Shown here: one piece after another, positions 37,980 through 49,488 of the stretch
How positions within the stretch are numbered: the first letter of the stretch is position 1
How the letters are laid out: each line of letters opens with the position of its first letter
Assembly (NCBI GenBank): GCA_027486725.1
Contig: JAIXOP010000013.1
Span: 1-64,000, forward strand
Direction: 5' to 3'
DNA from: Burkholderiales bacterium
GTDB lineage: Bacteria > Pseudomonadota > Gammaproteobacteria > Burkholderiales > Burkholderiaceae_A
Length of the DNA: 64,000 nucleotides
Translations under genes and position numbers: made by a program
Notes under the pieces: generated by a model
Database searches by the model: none
What the model was told of the DNA's origin: nothing
The model's input: only the letters and a program-made list of their open reading frames with translations

Positions 37980-40796
37980 TCAATGTGCATCGTCCCAGTT
38001 GGGACCCGATCCTACCGACACCAGCAGGGGCACGGCCAGTTGGCCAGCGCCCTCCATCACCGAGGTCACGCGGGCTGCAACTTCAGCCAGCGCCGCCTCG
38101 GGCACTTCAAAAATCAGCTCGTCGTGGACCTGCAACAGCATCTTTGCCGGGAGCCGTTCCTGCTCGATGGCCCGATGCAGCTGCACCATCGCCCGCTTGA
38201 TGAGGTCGGCGGCTGTGCCCTGCATGGGTGCATTGATGGCCACCCGCTCGGCGGCCGCACGCCGGGGGCCATTGGCGCCCGCAATGTCGGGAAGCCAGAG
38301 CCGCCGCCCAAAGACCGTTTCCACATAGCCGCGCTGCCGCGCCTCGGCCTTGATGCGCTCCATGTAGGCCGCCACACCGGGATACCGCGCAAAGTAGCGC
38401 TCGATGTAGCCCGCTGCGGCACCCCGGTCGATGCCCAGGTTCTGCGCCAGCCCAAAGGCGCTCATGCCGTAGATGAGTCCGAAATTGATCACCTTGGCGG
38501 TGCGGCGCTGATCGTCGTCGACGGCATCGGTCGGCACACCGAAGATCTCGGCTGCCGTGGCGCGGTGGACGTCCTTGCCCGAGAGAAAGGCGCTGCACAG
38601 GCCCTCGTCGCCCGAGAGGTGGGCCATGATGCGCAGCTCAATCTGCGAGTAGTCGGCCGAGACCAGCAGATGCCCCGGGGGAGCCACGAAGGCCTTGCGG
38701 ATGCGCCGCCCCTCGGCGGTGCGGATGGGAATATTTTGAAGGTTGGGGTCGCTCGAGGCCAGGCGCCCGGTGATGGCGACCGCCTGGGAGAAGGTGGTGT
38801 GAATTCGGCCCGTGCGCACATCGACCATGCGCGGCAGTTTCTCGGTGTAGGTGCTCTTGAGCTTTGAGAGGCTGCGCCACTCCAGCAGGACCTTGGGCAG
38901 CGGGTAATTTTGGGCCAGGGTCTCGAGCACATCCTCGTCGGTGGAGGGTGCGCCTTTGGCCGTCTTCTTGACCGGGGGATAGCCCAGCCGATCAAAGAGG
39001 ATCTCGCCCAGCTGCTTGGGCGACCCCAAATTGAAGGGCTGGCCAGCCAGGGCATGCGCCTGGCGCTCCAGGGCATCGATCTGGGCTCCGAGCTCGTGGG
39101 TCTGTGCCTCGAGCAGGGCAGAGTCGATGCGAATGCCCTGCGTCTCCATCTCAAAGAGAACCCGCAGGCTGGGGATCTCAATCTCGGTGTAGATCTCGCG
39201 CAACTTCGCATCGGCCTCGATCTGAGGCCAGAGGGTCTGGTGCACGCAAAGCGTGAAGTCCGAGTCCTCGCACGAGTATTGCGTGGCCACCGCCACATCG
39301 ACCTGCTCAAAGCCAATGCGCCCCACGCCCTTGCCGGTGACATCGTCGTAGGACAGTCCGCGCCGGCCGAGATGGCGCTCGGCCAGGCTTCCCAAATCAT
39401 GGCTCTTGTGCGCCTCGAGCACATACGACTGCAGCAGTGTGTCGTGGATCGGGCCGCGCACCTCCATGCCCGCCGCCCGCAGGACATGCAGGTCGTACTT
39501 CATGTTCTGAGCGAGCTTGGCGTGGGCCTCGGATTCAAACCAGGGCCGGAGAGCCTCGGCCACCTCGGGCCAGCCCAGCTGCGCGGGTGCACCAGCGTAG
39601 GCATGGCCCACCGGCACATAGGCCGCCTGCCCGGGCGCCCACGAAAAAGACAGGCCCACCAGCTGGGCATGGCGCGCATCGAGCGAGGTGGTCTCGGTGT
39701 CGAAGGCGGCAAGCTCCGCCGACAGCAGCGAGCTCGCCAGGGCAGCCAGCGCGGCAGGCGTGTCGATGGTGGCGTAGTGGATGTCGGTGGGTGGCGCAGG
39801 GAGGTCCCCGTGGCCGGTGCGCTCGGCCAAATCGCTGGGGCTGCTGTTGCTGCCGGTGCGGCCGGCAGCGCCCAATGTCGCCGAGCTGGCCGAGGCATCG
39901 GTCAGGCCCTTGAGGGTCCGGTCGAGGTCGTACTCGCGGCGCAGGCGCTCCAGCACCTCGGGCTGCAGGGGCCCCATGCGCAGGCAGACATCCATCTCTG
40001 CCACGGCGCCCGAGAGATCCACATCGGTCTTGATGGTGACCAGGACCTTGGCGGTGGGCAAGAAGCCACCGGCGATGGCATCGCGCAGGTTCTGTCCCAC
40101 CACTCCCGAGACCGAGGCGGCGGCGGCCACCAGCCCATCGAGGGTGTGATGCTCGGCAAGCCACTTGGCCGCCGTCTTGGGGCCCACCTTCGGCACCCCA
40201 GGGACGTTGTCGCTGGTGTCGCCCACCAGGGTGAGATAGTCGATGATCTGGTCGGGGCGGACCCCGAACTTTTCAAAAACCTCGGCGGGGCCAGAGATGC
40301 GCACGGCCGAGCCCTCGCGCGCCATGGTGTCGACGAGGCGAACGCCATCGTGGACGAGCTGCGCCATGTCCTTGTCGCCCGTGGCAATCAGCACCTCCAG
40401 CCCTCGGGCGTGCGCCTGCTGGGCCAAGGTGCCGATCACGTCGTCGGCCTCCACGCCGGGAATCTGAATCAGGGGCCAGCCCAGGGCCCGCACTGCCTCG
40501 AAGATGGCGGGGACCTGAGCCTCCAGGTCCTCGGGCATGGTTCCTCGGTTGGCCTTGTAGTCGGGGTAGATCTCCTCGCGGAAGGTGGGCCCCCGGGGGT
40601 CGAACACGCAGCCCACATGGCTGGCGGGGTAGTCGGCCTGCACCCGCCGCAGCATGTTCACCATGCCCGTGATGGCTCCGGTCGGGTGGCCACTGCGGCT
40701 GCGCAAATCGGGCAGGGCGTGGTAGGCCCGGTACAGGAAGCTCGACGCGTCGATCAGCAGCAGGCGGGCGGGGGTCGCGGGGGCGGGGGCGCTCAT
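37980..40796 (-). CDS. polA: DNA polymerase I
   Basis: 5' nuclease domain (LLLIDASSFLYRAYHAL), exo motif AFDTETTSLDA, polymerase motifs DYSQIELRIMAHLSGD, KVINFGLIYGMSAFGLA, QVHDELIFEV. Confidence 0.97.
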   Translation of the reverse strand: MSAPAPATPARLLLIDASSFLYRAYHALPDLRSRSGHPTGAITGMVNMLRRVQADYPASHVGCVFDPRGPTFREEIYPDYKANRGTMPEDLEAQVPAIFEAVRALGWPLIQIPGVEADDVIGTLAQQAHARGLEVLIATGDKDMAQLVHDGVRLVDTMAREGSAVRISGPAEVFEKFGVRPDQIIDYLTLVGDTSDNVPGVPKVGPKTAAKWLAEHHTLDGLVAAAASVSGVVGQNLRDAIAGGFLPTAKVLVTIKTDVDLSGAVAEMDVCLRMGPLQPEVLERLRREYDLDRTLKGLTDASASSATLGAAGRTGSNSSPSDLAERTGHGDLPAPPTDIHYATIDTPAALAALASSLLSAELAAFDTETTSLDARHAQLVGLSFSWAPGQAAYVPVGHAYAGAPAQLGWPEVAEALRPWFESEAHAKLAQNMKYDLHVLRAAGMEVRGPIHDTLLQSYVLEAHKSHDLGSLAERHLGRRGLSYDDVTGKGVGRIGFEQVDVAVATQYSCEDSDFTLCVHQTLWPQIEADAKLREIYTEIEIPSLRVLFEMETQGIRIDSALLEAQTHELGAQIDALERQAHALAGQPFNLGSPKQLGEILFDRLGYPPVKKTAKGAPSTDEDVLETLAQNYPLPKVLLEWRSLSKLKSTYTEKLPRMVDVRTGRIHTTFSQAVAITGRLASSDPNLQNIPIRTAEGRRIRKAFVAPPGHLLVSADYSQIELRIMAHLSGDEGLCSAFLSGKDVHRATAAEIFGVPTDAVDDDQRRTAKVINFGLIYGMSAFGLAQNLGIDRGAAAGYIERYFARYPGVAAYMERIKAEARQRGYVETVFGRRLWLPDIAGANGPRRAAAERVAINAPMQGTAADLIKRAMVQLHRAIEQERLPAKMLLQVHDELIFEVPEAALAEVAARVTSVMEGAGQLAVPLLVSVGSGPNWDDAH

Positions 40797-40833
40797 CCCG
40801 GGATTATGGCCGAGCGCGCTTAGAATCATGGGC

Positions 40834-42540
40834 ATGTCTTCTGCAGCCACCGTTGCCACCAACTTCCTGACCCACATCATCGAATCCGACCTCTCCGAGG
40901 GCCGGGTCGCCGGGGTCGTCACGCGCTTTCCGCCCGAGCCCAACGGCTACCTGCACTTCGGTCATGCCAAATCGATCTGCCTGAACTTTGGCCTGGCCCA
41001 ACGCTATGGAGGTCGTTGTCATCTCCGGCTCGATGACACCAACCCCGCGACCGAGGACGACGAGTATGTCCAGAGCATCGAGCAGAGCGTTCGCTGGCTG
41101 GGTTTTGATTGGGGTGAGCACCACCACTTCGCCAGCGATTACTTCGAGCAGCTCTATCGGTTTGCGGAGGCCTTGATCCTGGCGGGCCACGCCTATGTGG
41201 ACTCCCAGAGCACCGAAGACCTGCGCCGACGGCGCGGCAGCCTCACCGAGCCGGGCGAGGACTCACCCTTTCGCGCACGCAGCGCCAACGAGAGCCTCGA
41301 ACTGTTCCGCCGCATGCGGGCCGGCGAGTTCCCCGATGGCACCCATGTGCTGCGCGCCCGCATCGACATGGCCGCGCCCAATATGAATCTGCGCGATCCC
41401 CTGCTCTACCGGATCCGCCATGTGGCACACCACCGCACCGGAAACACCTGGTGCATCTATCCCCTCTACGACTACGCGCACCCGCTGTCGGATGCGATCG
41501 AGGGCATCAGCCACTCCATCTGCACCCTGGAGTTCGAGGACCATCGTCCCCTCTACGACTGGCTGGTCGATCGGGTGCGCGAGCTCGGGCTGCTACCCCA
41601 CCCCACCCGACCGCACCAATACGAATTCTCGCGGCTCAACCTCACCTACATCGTGCTGTCCAAGCGCAAGCTCATCGAGCTCATCGAGAAGAAGGTGGTC
41701 TCTGGCTGGGACGACCCTCGGATGCCAACCCTGGTGGGCGCACAGCGTCGCGGTTATCCCGCCGAGGGCTTCCGCCGATTCGTGGAGCAGTCGGGGGTCT
41801 CGAAGTCCGATGGCTGGATCGACTACAGCGTGCTCGAGGGCAGCATGCGCGATGTGCTCAACGAGCAGGCGCCCCGGCGGGTGGCCGTGCTCGATCCGCT
41901 CGAGCTCATCATCGAAAACATGCCCGAAGGCGAGACGGTGGAGTGCACGGTGGTGAATCATCCCCAGCGCCCCGAGCTCGGCAGCCGAACCATGCCCTTC
42001 GAGCGGCGCCTCTGGATTGAGCGCGAGGACTTTCAGGCCGAGCCACAAAAAGGATTCTTCCGACTGGCCCCCGGTGCCCGGGTGCGCCTGAAATATGCGT
42101 TTGTGGCGGAATGCACAGGCTTCGATGCCGATGCCGATGGCCGTGTCACGCAGGTCCGCGCCCGAATTTTCGAGGACTCCCGCAGCGGAACCCCGGGCGC
42201 CGATCTCTACAAGGTCAAAGGCAATCTCCACTGGGTCGCGCAGCGCCACGCGGTGGACCTTGAAGTGCGTCAATACGACCGGCTCTTCTCGGTGCCCATT
42301 CCCGGAGCACGCCGCGAGGGCGACGGACCCGAGGTCGAGCGCAGCTTCCTCGACGACTTAAATCCCCACTCCATCGAGGTGCTCCAGGCCTACGGCGAGC
42401 CCGCACTGGCGCAGGCCAAGGCGGCCGAGCCGCTGCAATTCGAGCGGCATGGCTACTTCGTGGTCGATGCCCGCGACAGCCGGCCCGGTGCCCTCGTGTT
42501 CAACCGGACGGTGGGCCTCAAAGACACCTGGCAGGGCTGA
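40834..42540 (+). CDS. glnS: Glutaminyl-tRNA synthetase
   Basis: TRFPPEPNGYLHFGHAKSICLNFGLA, LRLDDTNPATEDDEYV, VLSKRKL. Confidence 0.96.
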   Translation: MSSAATVATNFLTHIIESDLSEGRVAGVVTRFPPEPNGYLHFGHAKSICLNFGLAQRYGGRCHLRLDDTNPATEDDEYVQSIEQSVRWLGFDWGEHHHFASDYFEQLYRFAEALILAGHAYVDSQSTEDLRRRRGSLTEPGEDSPFRARSANESLELFRRMRAGEFPDGTHVLRARIDMAAPNMNLRDPLLYRIRHVAHHRTGNTWCIYPLYDYAHPLSDAIEGISHSICTLEFEDHRPLYDWLVDRVRELGLLPHPTRPHQYEFSRLNLTYIVLSKRKLIELIEKKVVSGWDDPRMPTLVGAQRRGYPAEGFRRFVEQSGVSKSDGWIDYSVLEGSMRDVLNEQAPRRVAVLDPLELIIENMPEGETVECTVVNHPQRPELGSRTMPFERRLWIEREDFQAEPQKGFFRLAPGARVRLKYAFVAECTGFDADADGRVTQVRARIFEDSRSGTPGADLYKVKGNLHWVAQRHAVDLEVRQYDRLFSVPIPGARREGDGPEVERSFLDDLNPHSIEVLQAYGEPALAQAKAAEPLQFERHGYFVVDARDSRPGALVFNRTVGLKDTWQG

Positions 42541-42562
42541 GCCAGGCCCCGCACGCCGCGCC

Positions 42563-43537
42563 ATGCGAATCGATGCGGTGGTCCACAGCCCTGGCTGTCT
42601 GGCCCAAGACCTGAGGCTCGAATCGCTGGAGCTGGACCCACCCGGCCCTGGGGAGGTCTGCATTCGGGTGGCCTACGCGGGCGTCAATCGGCCCGACATC
42701 CTTCAGCGGCAGGGCACCTATCCCCCGCCCGACGATGCATCCCCCCGCCTCGGCCTGGAGGTCTCGGGCGAGGTCATTGCCCTGGGCAGCGGCGTCCCAG
42801 CCGATGCCTTGGGGCAGCGGGTCTGCGCGCTCACACCGGGCGGCGGCTATGCCAGCGCCGTCAATACCCATTGGGGGCACTGCATGCCCATCCCGCACGG
42901 GCTGTCCATGGCCGAGGCGGCGGCCCTGCCCGAGGCTCTGCTCACGCTTTGGTGCCATGGGGTGCAGCGCGGCCGCCTTTCTCCCAGCGACCGATGCCTG
43001 ATCATGGGCGGCGCATCGGGTCTGGGCCACTGGCTGTTGCAACTTCTTGTCGCCTGGGGAAATCCGGTGCGCGACGCCACCGCCCAGGCCGAGGAGAAGC
43101 GGGCGTTCTGCCGGAGCCTGGGCGCCACGGCAGTGCTGCCGCACAGCGGCCCCTGGGAGCGTGGCCGCTACGACTTCATCTGGGACATTGCGGGCGGTGC
43201 GGGACTGGAGGACCGCCTCATGGCCCTGGCCCCCGAGGGACGCCTGGTGCTGGTTGGTCTGATGGATGGTGCGCAGAGCACCCTGCCCCTGCCACGCCTG
43301 CTCTCGCACCGACTGACGGTGTTGGGGGCCACCCTGCGCGGCCTGCCCAGCATGCACAAGGCCGAGGCCTGCAAAGCCCTGGTGGCCGAGGTCTGGCCCC
43401 TGCTCACCGAGCGCAGACTGGTGGCCCACCTCCACACCACACTCTCGCTGCACGCCGCCGGCGATGCCCATGGCCTGCTGGAGCGGGGTGAGCAGCTCGG
43501 CAAGGTGCTGCTCTGCGCTGCCGCAGCGCCGGAATGA
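42563..43537 (+). CDS. NAD(P)H-quinone oxidoreductase (zinc-independent MDR family)
   Basis: MRIDAVVHSPG...VAYAGVNRPDILQRQGTYPPP...LGLEVSGEVIALGSGV. Confidence 0.9.
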   Translation: MRIDAVVHSPGCLAQDLRLESLELDPPGPGEVCIRVAYAGVNRPDILQRQGTYPPPDDASPRLGLEVSGEVIALGSGVPADALGQRVCALTPGGGYASAVNTHWGHCMPIPHGLSMAEAAALPEALLTLWCHGVQRGRLSPSDRCLIMGGASGLGHWLLQLLVAWGNPVRDATAQAEEKRAFCRSLGATAVLPHSGPWERGRYDFIWDIAGGAGLEDRLMALAPEGRLVLVGLMDGAQSTLPLPRLLSHRLTVLGATLRGLPSMHKAEACKALVAEVWPLLTERRLVAHLHTTLSLHAAGDAHGLLERGEQLGKVLLCAAAAPE

Positions 43538-43634
43538 CACCGGGGTTTGTCGGGTGCCCAAGGGCGGTTTCCATTAGGATTGCCTCCACAACGACACCCC
43601 GCAAATCCACCCCGCGCCCTCGTCGCCCAAGCCC

Positions 43635-44012
43635 ATGAATCGAACCCCGCTGCACCTGCTGACCTCCCGTGAGCCCCAACTGCTGCTCCTGGTCTCCCGC
43701 CTGCTGGCCGATCGGGGCGTTGCAACGGAGGCAGGCAAGACCTTCCTCAAGTTTGCACGCGGCGAGTCTGCCGCCGATGCTGCCGCCCAGGCCCTGAAGG
43801 ATCTGGGACTTCGGGTGGCCTCGGTGACCGACGAATTCTCGCCCGACACCACCGCCAACATTGCCGAGCGCCTCAAGCCGCTGATCGCGGCCACCACCAT
43901 TCCAGTGCATGTGCACGGCCCCGGCTGCGGGCACGACCACAGCCATGGCCACGACCACGGCCACAGCCATGGCGGGCATGTTCACGGTCCGGGCTGCGGC
44001 CATGACCATTAA
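43635..44012 (+). CDS. Small hypothetical protein with repeated His/Cys-rich C-terminal tail
   Basis: 125 aa ending [34 protein letters not shown]; overlaps start of tandem uvrA. Confidence 0.75.
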   Translation: MNRTPLHLLTSREPQLLLLVSRLLADRGVATEAGKTFLKFARGESAADAAAQALKDLGLRVASVTDEFSPDTTANIAERLKPLIAATTIPVHVHGPGCGHDHSHGHDHGHSHGGHVHGPGCGHDH

Positions 44013-47000
44013 GGTCCGCGGCGCCCGACAAAACACCCTCCGAAACCTCTCGCTCGACATCCCGCTCGGGGAGATGGTGGTGGTCACCGGGCCCTCGGGC
44101 TCGGGCAAGAGCTCGCTCGTCTTCGACACGATCTACGCCGAGGGGCAGCGCCGCTACATCGAGACCTTCTCAGCCTATGCGCGCCAGTTTCTGGATCGCA
44201 TGGACCGGCCGGTGGTCGACAGCATCGATGGCGTTCCACCCGCCATTGCCATCGACCAGACCAACCCCGTGCGCAGCTCGCGCTCCACCGTGGGCACGAT
44301 GACCGAGCTGGCCGACCACCTCAAGCTCTTGTTCGCGCGCTGCAGCCAACTGGTCTGCCCTGGCTGCGACCAGCCGGTGCAGCGCGACAACAGCGAGGGC
44401 ATCGCCATCCTGCTGTCGGCCATGCCCTCGGGCACCAAGCTGGCCATCTGTTTCGAGCGGCCCGTGCCCGCCGACCTGCCCGACGACCAGCTCGAGGCCT
44501 GGCTCTCGGCCCAGGGCTTCACCAAAATTGAGTCGCGCACCGGCGACCAGGTCCGCGTGATCGTGGACCGGATGGTGGTGGGCCCGGCCATGGACCGCAG
44601 CCGACTGATTGAGGCGCTGGAGACCGCACTGCGCTACGGCGAGGGTCAGTGCCAGGCCGTGGTGCTGGGCGATGCGCCCACGATCCACCGCTACTCCCGC
44701 GCGCTGGCCTGCGCCCAATGCAAGCTCAGCTTCAAGGAGCCCAGGCCGGCCCTCTTTTCTTTCAATTCCCCGGTGGGCGCCTGCGAGACCTGCCGAGGCT
44801 TCGGCCGGGTCATTGGATTTGATGCCGGCCTCGTGGTGCCCGACGAATCCAAGAGCCTGGCCGCTGGGGCCATCAAGCCCTTCGCGGGCAAGGCCTACGG
44901 CGAGTGCCAGGTCGAGCTCATGGCCCACGCACGCCAACGGGGCGTGGCCACCGACATCGCCTGGCGGGATCTGCCCGCCAGCGACCGCGACTGGGTCATG
45001 CAGGGCGACAGCGACTGGCGTGGAGACTGGAAGCGGCAATGGTATGGGGTGCGGCGCTTCTTCGACTACCTCGAGAGCAAGGCCTACAAGATGCATGTGC
45101 GCGTGATGCTCTCGCGCTACCGCTCCTACACCGTCTGTGGTGCCTGCCAGGGCTCGCGCCTGAAGCCCGAGGCACTGAACTGGCGGCTGGCCGACCGCGC
45201 CCTGCATGAGGTGATGTCGCTCTCGCTTGACGATGCCTGGGTGTGGATGCAGCAGGTGGAATCTCAGGTCGAAGCCATGCCCTCGGGCATTCGGGCCGCC
45301 GCCGACCTGGTGCTGCGCGAGGTGCGGAATCGCCTGTCGCTGTGCCGGGCGCTGGGCATCGGATACCTCACCCTCGATCGTCAGAGCCGCACCCTCTCGG
45401 GCGGTGAGGTCCAACGCATCAATCTCACCACCGCACTGGGCACATCGCTCGTCAACACCCTCTTCGTTCTGGATGAGCCCTCGATCGGCCTGCACCCGCG
45501 CGACCTTCAGCGGCTCATCGGCGTGCTGCATCAGCTCCGAGACGCAGGAAACACCCTGCTGATCGTCGAGCATGATCCCGAGGTCATGGCCGCTGCCGAT
45601 CGAATCCTGGATATGGGTCCCGGCCCAGGGCAGTCGGGTGGCTCCATCTGCTTCGATGGCAGCTATGCAGCACTCCATGCCGCCCCGACCCTCACCGGGG
45701 ATTACCTCGCTGGCCGGCGCAGCATTGAGGGGGCGCAGGCCAGTGCCACGAGCCTTCGGCCCCTGCCCCCCGCCAGCTGGAAGCCACCCCAAGACCGTCC
45801 TCAGCTCGTGCTCGAGGGCGTCACGGCCAACAACCTCAAAGACATCACCTTCCGCATTCCCCTCCACAGCATGGTGGTGGTGACCGGAGTCTCGGGCTCG
45901 GGCAAGAGCACGCTCGTTCAGGACGTGCTCTACCCCGCCCTGTGCAAGCACTTTGGCCATGCGACCGAGGCGCCAGGCCCACACCGCGCACTGCGCGGCG
46001 CCGAGATCCTGGGCGACGCACTGCTGGTCGATCAATCCCCCATCGGGCGCACGGCCCGCTCCAATCCCGCGGTCTACGTGGGTGCCTTCGACGCCATCCG
46101 CGCCCAGTTCGCCAAGGCACCCCTGGCGGTGCAGCGCGCCTATACCCTGGGCAGCTTCTCCTTCAATGCTGGAACAGGGCGCTGCGCGGCCTGCGCCGGC
46201 AGTGGCTATGAGCAGGTCGAGATGCAGTTCCTGAGCGACCTCTACCTGCGCTGCCCCGACTGCCAGGGCCGACGCTACCGAGACGAGATCCTCGAGGTGC
46301 GGGTCCGCGAGAAGTCGATTGCCGATGTGCTGGACATGACGGTGCAAGAGGCTCTGGCCTTCTTTGCTGAAGTGCCCGAGGTGCAGGCGCGCCTGGCACC
46401 CCTGGTTGAGGTGGGCCTGGACTATCTGCGCCTGGGCCAGCCCGTGCCGACCCTCTCGGGCGGCGAGGCCCAGCGCCTCAAGATCGCTGGGCATCTGGCC
46501 GACGCCGCGCAGCGCGGCGCCAAGAAGACCCAGGGCATGCTGCTGATCTTCGACGAGCCCACCACCGGCCTGCACTTCGACGACATCGCCAAGCTCCTGC
46601 GGGCGCTGCGCGCCCTGCAGTCGGCCGGGCACAGCCTGCTCATCATCGAGCACAACCTCGATGTGGTCCGCCAGGCCGACTGGATCGTGGACCTCGGACC
46701 CGAGGCTGGCCCTGCCGGCGGCGAGGTGGTGGCCGAGGGCACGCCCGAGGACATCCGTGCGTCGACGCGCTCGCACACGGGCGAGGCCCTGCGAACCATC
46801 GATGCCACCCTGGCCGTGCGCGACAGCGCCAGCCCCACCGCCTCGGCCTCGGCCATGGCGCGGCGTTCGGCGGCCCCCCGGCGCGAGGTCATCGCCATCC
46901 AGCAGGCGCGCGAGCACAACCTGCAGAATCTGTCGGTCGAAATTCCGCGCAACGCACTCACAGTGATCACCGGCGTGTCGGGCTCGGGCAAGAGCACCCT

Positions 47001-49488
47001 GGCCTTCGACATCCTGTTTGCCGAGGGCCAGCGGCGCTATTTGGAGTCGCTCAACGCCTATGCCCGACAGTTCGTGCAGCCGGCTGCGCGACCCGAGGTC
47101 GATGCCATCCACGGGATTCCACCCACGGTGGCCATCGAGCAGAGGACAAGCCGCGGGGGCCTCAAGAGCACGGTCGGAACCCTCACCGAGATCCACCACT
47201 TTCTGCGGCTTCTCTTCATGAAGCTCGGCGAGCAGCAATGCCCGGAGTGCCACACCGCGATTGCACCGCAGACCCCCGAGATGATTCTGGCGAGCATCCT
47301 GCGGGATCATGCGGGCGAGCATGTGGGGCTGCTGGCCCCGCTGGTGATCCAGCGCAAGGGCATCTATCAAGACCTCGCCCGCTGGGCGGCAGGCCGGGGC
47401 CACACCCACCTGCGGGTGGACGGGGAGTTTCTCCCCACCGACCCCTTCCCCAAGATCGACCGCTACAAAGAACACACCATCGAACTGCCCATGGGCGATC
47501 TGGTGGTCGGTCCCGAGCACGAGGATCGGCTGCGCGAGCTGATCGGTCAGTGCCTGGGCCAGGGACATGGAGTGCTCTCGCTGCTGACCCCCTTGCAGGG
47601 CGGACGGCCGCTGAGCACCCGACTGTTTTCGACCCAGCGGGCGTGTCCGAGCTGCGGCATCAGCCTGCCCGAGCCCGAGCCGCGGCTCTTCTCGTACAAC
47701 AGCCGCCTCGGCTGGTGCCCCGAATGCACGGGCACTGGACTTGCCAACCTCGCCCTCAAAGACGAGGAGATCGGCGAGGAGGACCGGCACCTCGAGCGGG
47801 CCGAGGAAGACGAGGCCGGAGAACTGTTGGTCGACGAGGATTGCCCCGAGTGCGAGGGGGCCCGCCTCAACCCCATCGCCCGCAGCATTCGCCTGCGCGG
47901 CCAGAGCATCGATGGTGTGAGCCGACTGCCCCTGCGCCGGCTTCCGGCATGGCTGCAAGAGCTCGAAGCAGGCCTGGGCGAACGCGAGCGCACCATCGCC
48001 GAGGGCCTGCTCAAGGAAATCCGCAGCCGCGTGGCCTTCCTCGAATCGGTGGGCCTGGGCTACCTCACCCTGCACCGCTCGGCCCCGACCCTCTCGGGCG
48101 GCGAGGCCCAACGCATCCGTCTGGCCGCTCAGCTGGGCTCGAACCTGCAAGGTGTCTGCACCGTGCTCGATGAGCCTTCCATCGGCCTGCATCCCCGCGA
48201 CAACCAGGCGCTGCTGCGGCTGCTGCGACAGCTTCAGGAAAAGGGCAACACCGTGGTGGTGGTCGAACACGATCCCGAGACCATGCTGCTGGCCGATCAC
48301 CTCATCGACATCGGTCCGGGGGCAGGCAAGCGCGGTGGCACTCTGGTTGCCCAAGGCTCTGTGCAAGACCTCCAGAACTGTGCCCAGAGCGTGACCGGCC
48401 GGACCCTGCGCGAGCCCATCCGGCCACCGGCCGAACCCCTGCGGCCCAGCCCCCAGGAATGGATGGAGGTGCAGGGCGCCCAGCGCCACAACCTTCAGGA
48501 CCTCACCCTGGGCATTCCATTGAAGCGGCTCACGGTGGTCACCGGGGTCTCGGGCTCGGGCAAGAGCACCCTCGTGCGCGATGTGATCCGACGCAACCTG
48601 GGGCGCGTGGTGCACCAGCAGCGCAGCAAGGCCGGACGCGCTGCAGCGCTGGCCTGGCAGGGCTGCGAGGCCATCCTCGGCTGGGAGTCCATCCAGCGGG
48701 TGATCGAGGTCGACCAGACGCCGATTGGCAAAACACCCCGATCGACTCCGGCGACTTACATCGGCGTCTGGGATGACATCCGCAAGCAGCTCGCCGATTC
48801 GGAGGGTGCGCGTCAGCGGGGCTGGACGGCCGCGCGCTTCTCGTTCAACACAGGCCAGGGGCGCTGCGAGCAGTGCGAGGGCCAGGGCATGCAGACCGTG
48901 GAGATGAACTTCCTGCCCAATGTGCGTGTGCCCTGCGATGCCTGTGCAGGTGCCCGATTCAACAGCGAAACCCGCCAGCTGTTGTGGCGGGGTCGGTCGG
49001 TGGCCGAAATTCTTCAGATGTCGGTGGACGAGGCCCTGCCCTTCTTTGAGCCCTTCCCCAGCATCGCCCGGCCACTGCAGCTGATGCAGGACCTGGGCCT
49101 GGGCTACCTCAGCCTAGGGCAGCCCAGCCCCACCCTCTCGGGCGGTGAGGCCCAGCGCATGAAGCTGGTGGCCGAACTTGGCCGAGGACGAAACCCTGGG
49201 CACACGCTCTATGTGCTGGACGAGCCCACGGTGGGACTCCACATGGCGGATGTGGAAAAGCTCATCTCTGCCCTGCATCGCCTGGTGGATGCGGGCCACA
49301 CGGTGCTTGCCATTGAGCATGCGGTGGAGGTCTGGGCCCAGGCCGACTGGCTGCTCGATCTGGGGCCCGAGGGTGGCGATGGCGGCGGCCAGCTGATGGC
49401 AGCTGGCACACCCCACGACATTGCCCTGCATCAGGCCAACACCGCCACGGGCTCGGCCCTGGCGGAGTACCTGAGTCGCGAGGGCTAG
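44002..49488 (+). CDS. Tandem-duplicated (double) UvrA-like excinuclease ABC subunit A
   Basis: Four P-loops ([46 protein letters not shown]), four LSGGE signatures and CxxC zinc-module pairs in each half; start taken as [13 protein letters not shown]. Confidence 0.93.
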   Translation: MTIKVRGARQNTLRNLSLDIPLGEMVVVTGPSGSGKSSLVFDTIYAEGQRRYIETFSAYARQFLDRMDRPVVDSIDGVPPAIAIDQTNPVRSSRSTVGTMTELADHLKLLFARCSQLVCPGCDQPVQRDNSEGIAILLSAMPSGTKLAICFERPVPADLPDDQLEAWLSAQGFTKIESRTGDQVRVIVDRMVVGPAMDRSRLIEALETALRYGEGQCQAVVLGDAPTIHRYSRALACAQCKLSFKEPRPALFSFNSPVGACETCRGFGRVIGFDAGLVVPDESKSLAAGAIKPFAGKAYGECQVELMAHARQRGVATDIAWRDLPASDRDWVMQGDSDWRGDWKRQWYGVRRFFDYLESKAYKMHVRVMLSRYRSYTVCGACQGSRLKPEALNWRLADRALHEVMSLSLDDAWVWMQQVESQVEAMPSGIRAAADLVLREVRNRLSLCRALGIGYLTLDRQSRTLSGGEVQRINLTTALGTSLVNTLFVLDEPSIGLHPRDLQRLIGVLHQLRDAGNTLLIVEHDPEVMAAADRILDMGPGPGQSGGSICFDGSYAALHAAPTLTGDYLAGRRSIEGAQASATSLRPLPPASWKPPQDRPQLVLEGVTANNLKDITFRIPLHSMVVVTGVSGSGKSTLVQDVLYPALCKHFGHATEAPGPHRALRGAEILGDALLVDQSPIGRTARSNPAVYVGAFDAIRAQFAKAPLAVQRAYTLGSFSFNAGTGRCAACAGSGYEQVEMQFLSDLYLRCPDCQGRRYRDEILEVRVREKSIADVLDMTVQEALAFFAEVPEVQARLAPLVEVGLDYLRLGQPVPTLSGGEAQRLKIAGHLADAAQRGAKKTQGMLLIFDEPTTGLHFDDIAKLLRALRALQSAGHSLLIIEHNLDVVRQADWIVDLGPEAGPAGGEVVAEGTPEDIRASTRSHTGEALRTIDATLAVRDSASPTASASAMARRSAAPRREVIAIQQAREHNLQNLSVEIPRNALTVITGVSGSGKSTLAFDILFAEGQRRYLESLNAYARQFVQPAARPEVDAIHGIPPTVAIEQRTSRGGLKSTVGTLTEIHHFLRLLFMKLGEQQCPECHTAIAPQTPEMILASILRDHAGEHVGLLAPLVIQRKGIYQDLARWAAGRGHTHLRVDGEFLPTDPFPKIDRYKEHTIELPMGDLVVGPEHEDRLRELIGQCLGQGHGVLSLLTPLQGGRPLSTRLFSTQRACPSCGISLPEPEPRLFSYNSRLGWCPECTGTGLANLALKDEEIGEEDRHLERAEEDEAGELLVDEDCPECEGARLNPIARSIRLRGQSIDGVSRLPLRRLPAWLQELEAGLGERERTIAEGLLKEIRSRVAFLESVGLGYLTLHRSAPTLSGGEAQRIRLAAQLGSNLQGVCTVLDEPSIGLHPRDNQALLRLLRQLQEKGNTVVVVEHDPETMLLADHLIDIGPGAGKRGGTLVAQGSVQDLQNCAQSVTGRTLREPIRPPAEPLRPSPQEWMEVQGAQRHNLQDLTLGIPLKRLTVVTGVSGSGKSTLVRDVIRRNLGRVVHQQRSKAGRAAALAWQGCEAILGWESIQRVIEVDQTPIGKTPRSTPATYIGVWDDIRKQLADSEGARQRGWTAARFSFNTGQGRCEQCEGQGMQTVEMNFLPNVRVPCDACAGARFNSETRQLLWRGRSVAEILQMSVDEALPFFEPFPSIARPLQLMQDLGLGYLSLGQPSPTLSGGEAQRMKLVAELGRGRNPGHTLYVLDEPTVGLHMADVEKLISALHRLVDAGHTVLAIEHAVEVWAQADWLLDLGPEGGDGGGQLMAAGTPHDIALHQANTATGSALAEYLSREG

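Noticed and set aside
38910-40823. 637-aa plus-strand ORF inside polA
   Set aside because: Antisense shadow ORF; polA is unambiguous on the minus strand.
44170-48615. 1481-aa minus-strand ORF opposite the double uvrA
   Set aside because: Antisense shadow of a high-GC coding gene; low-complexity composition with no family resemblance, while the plus strand is clearly UvrA.
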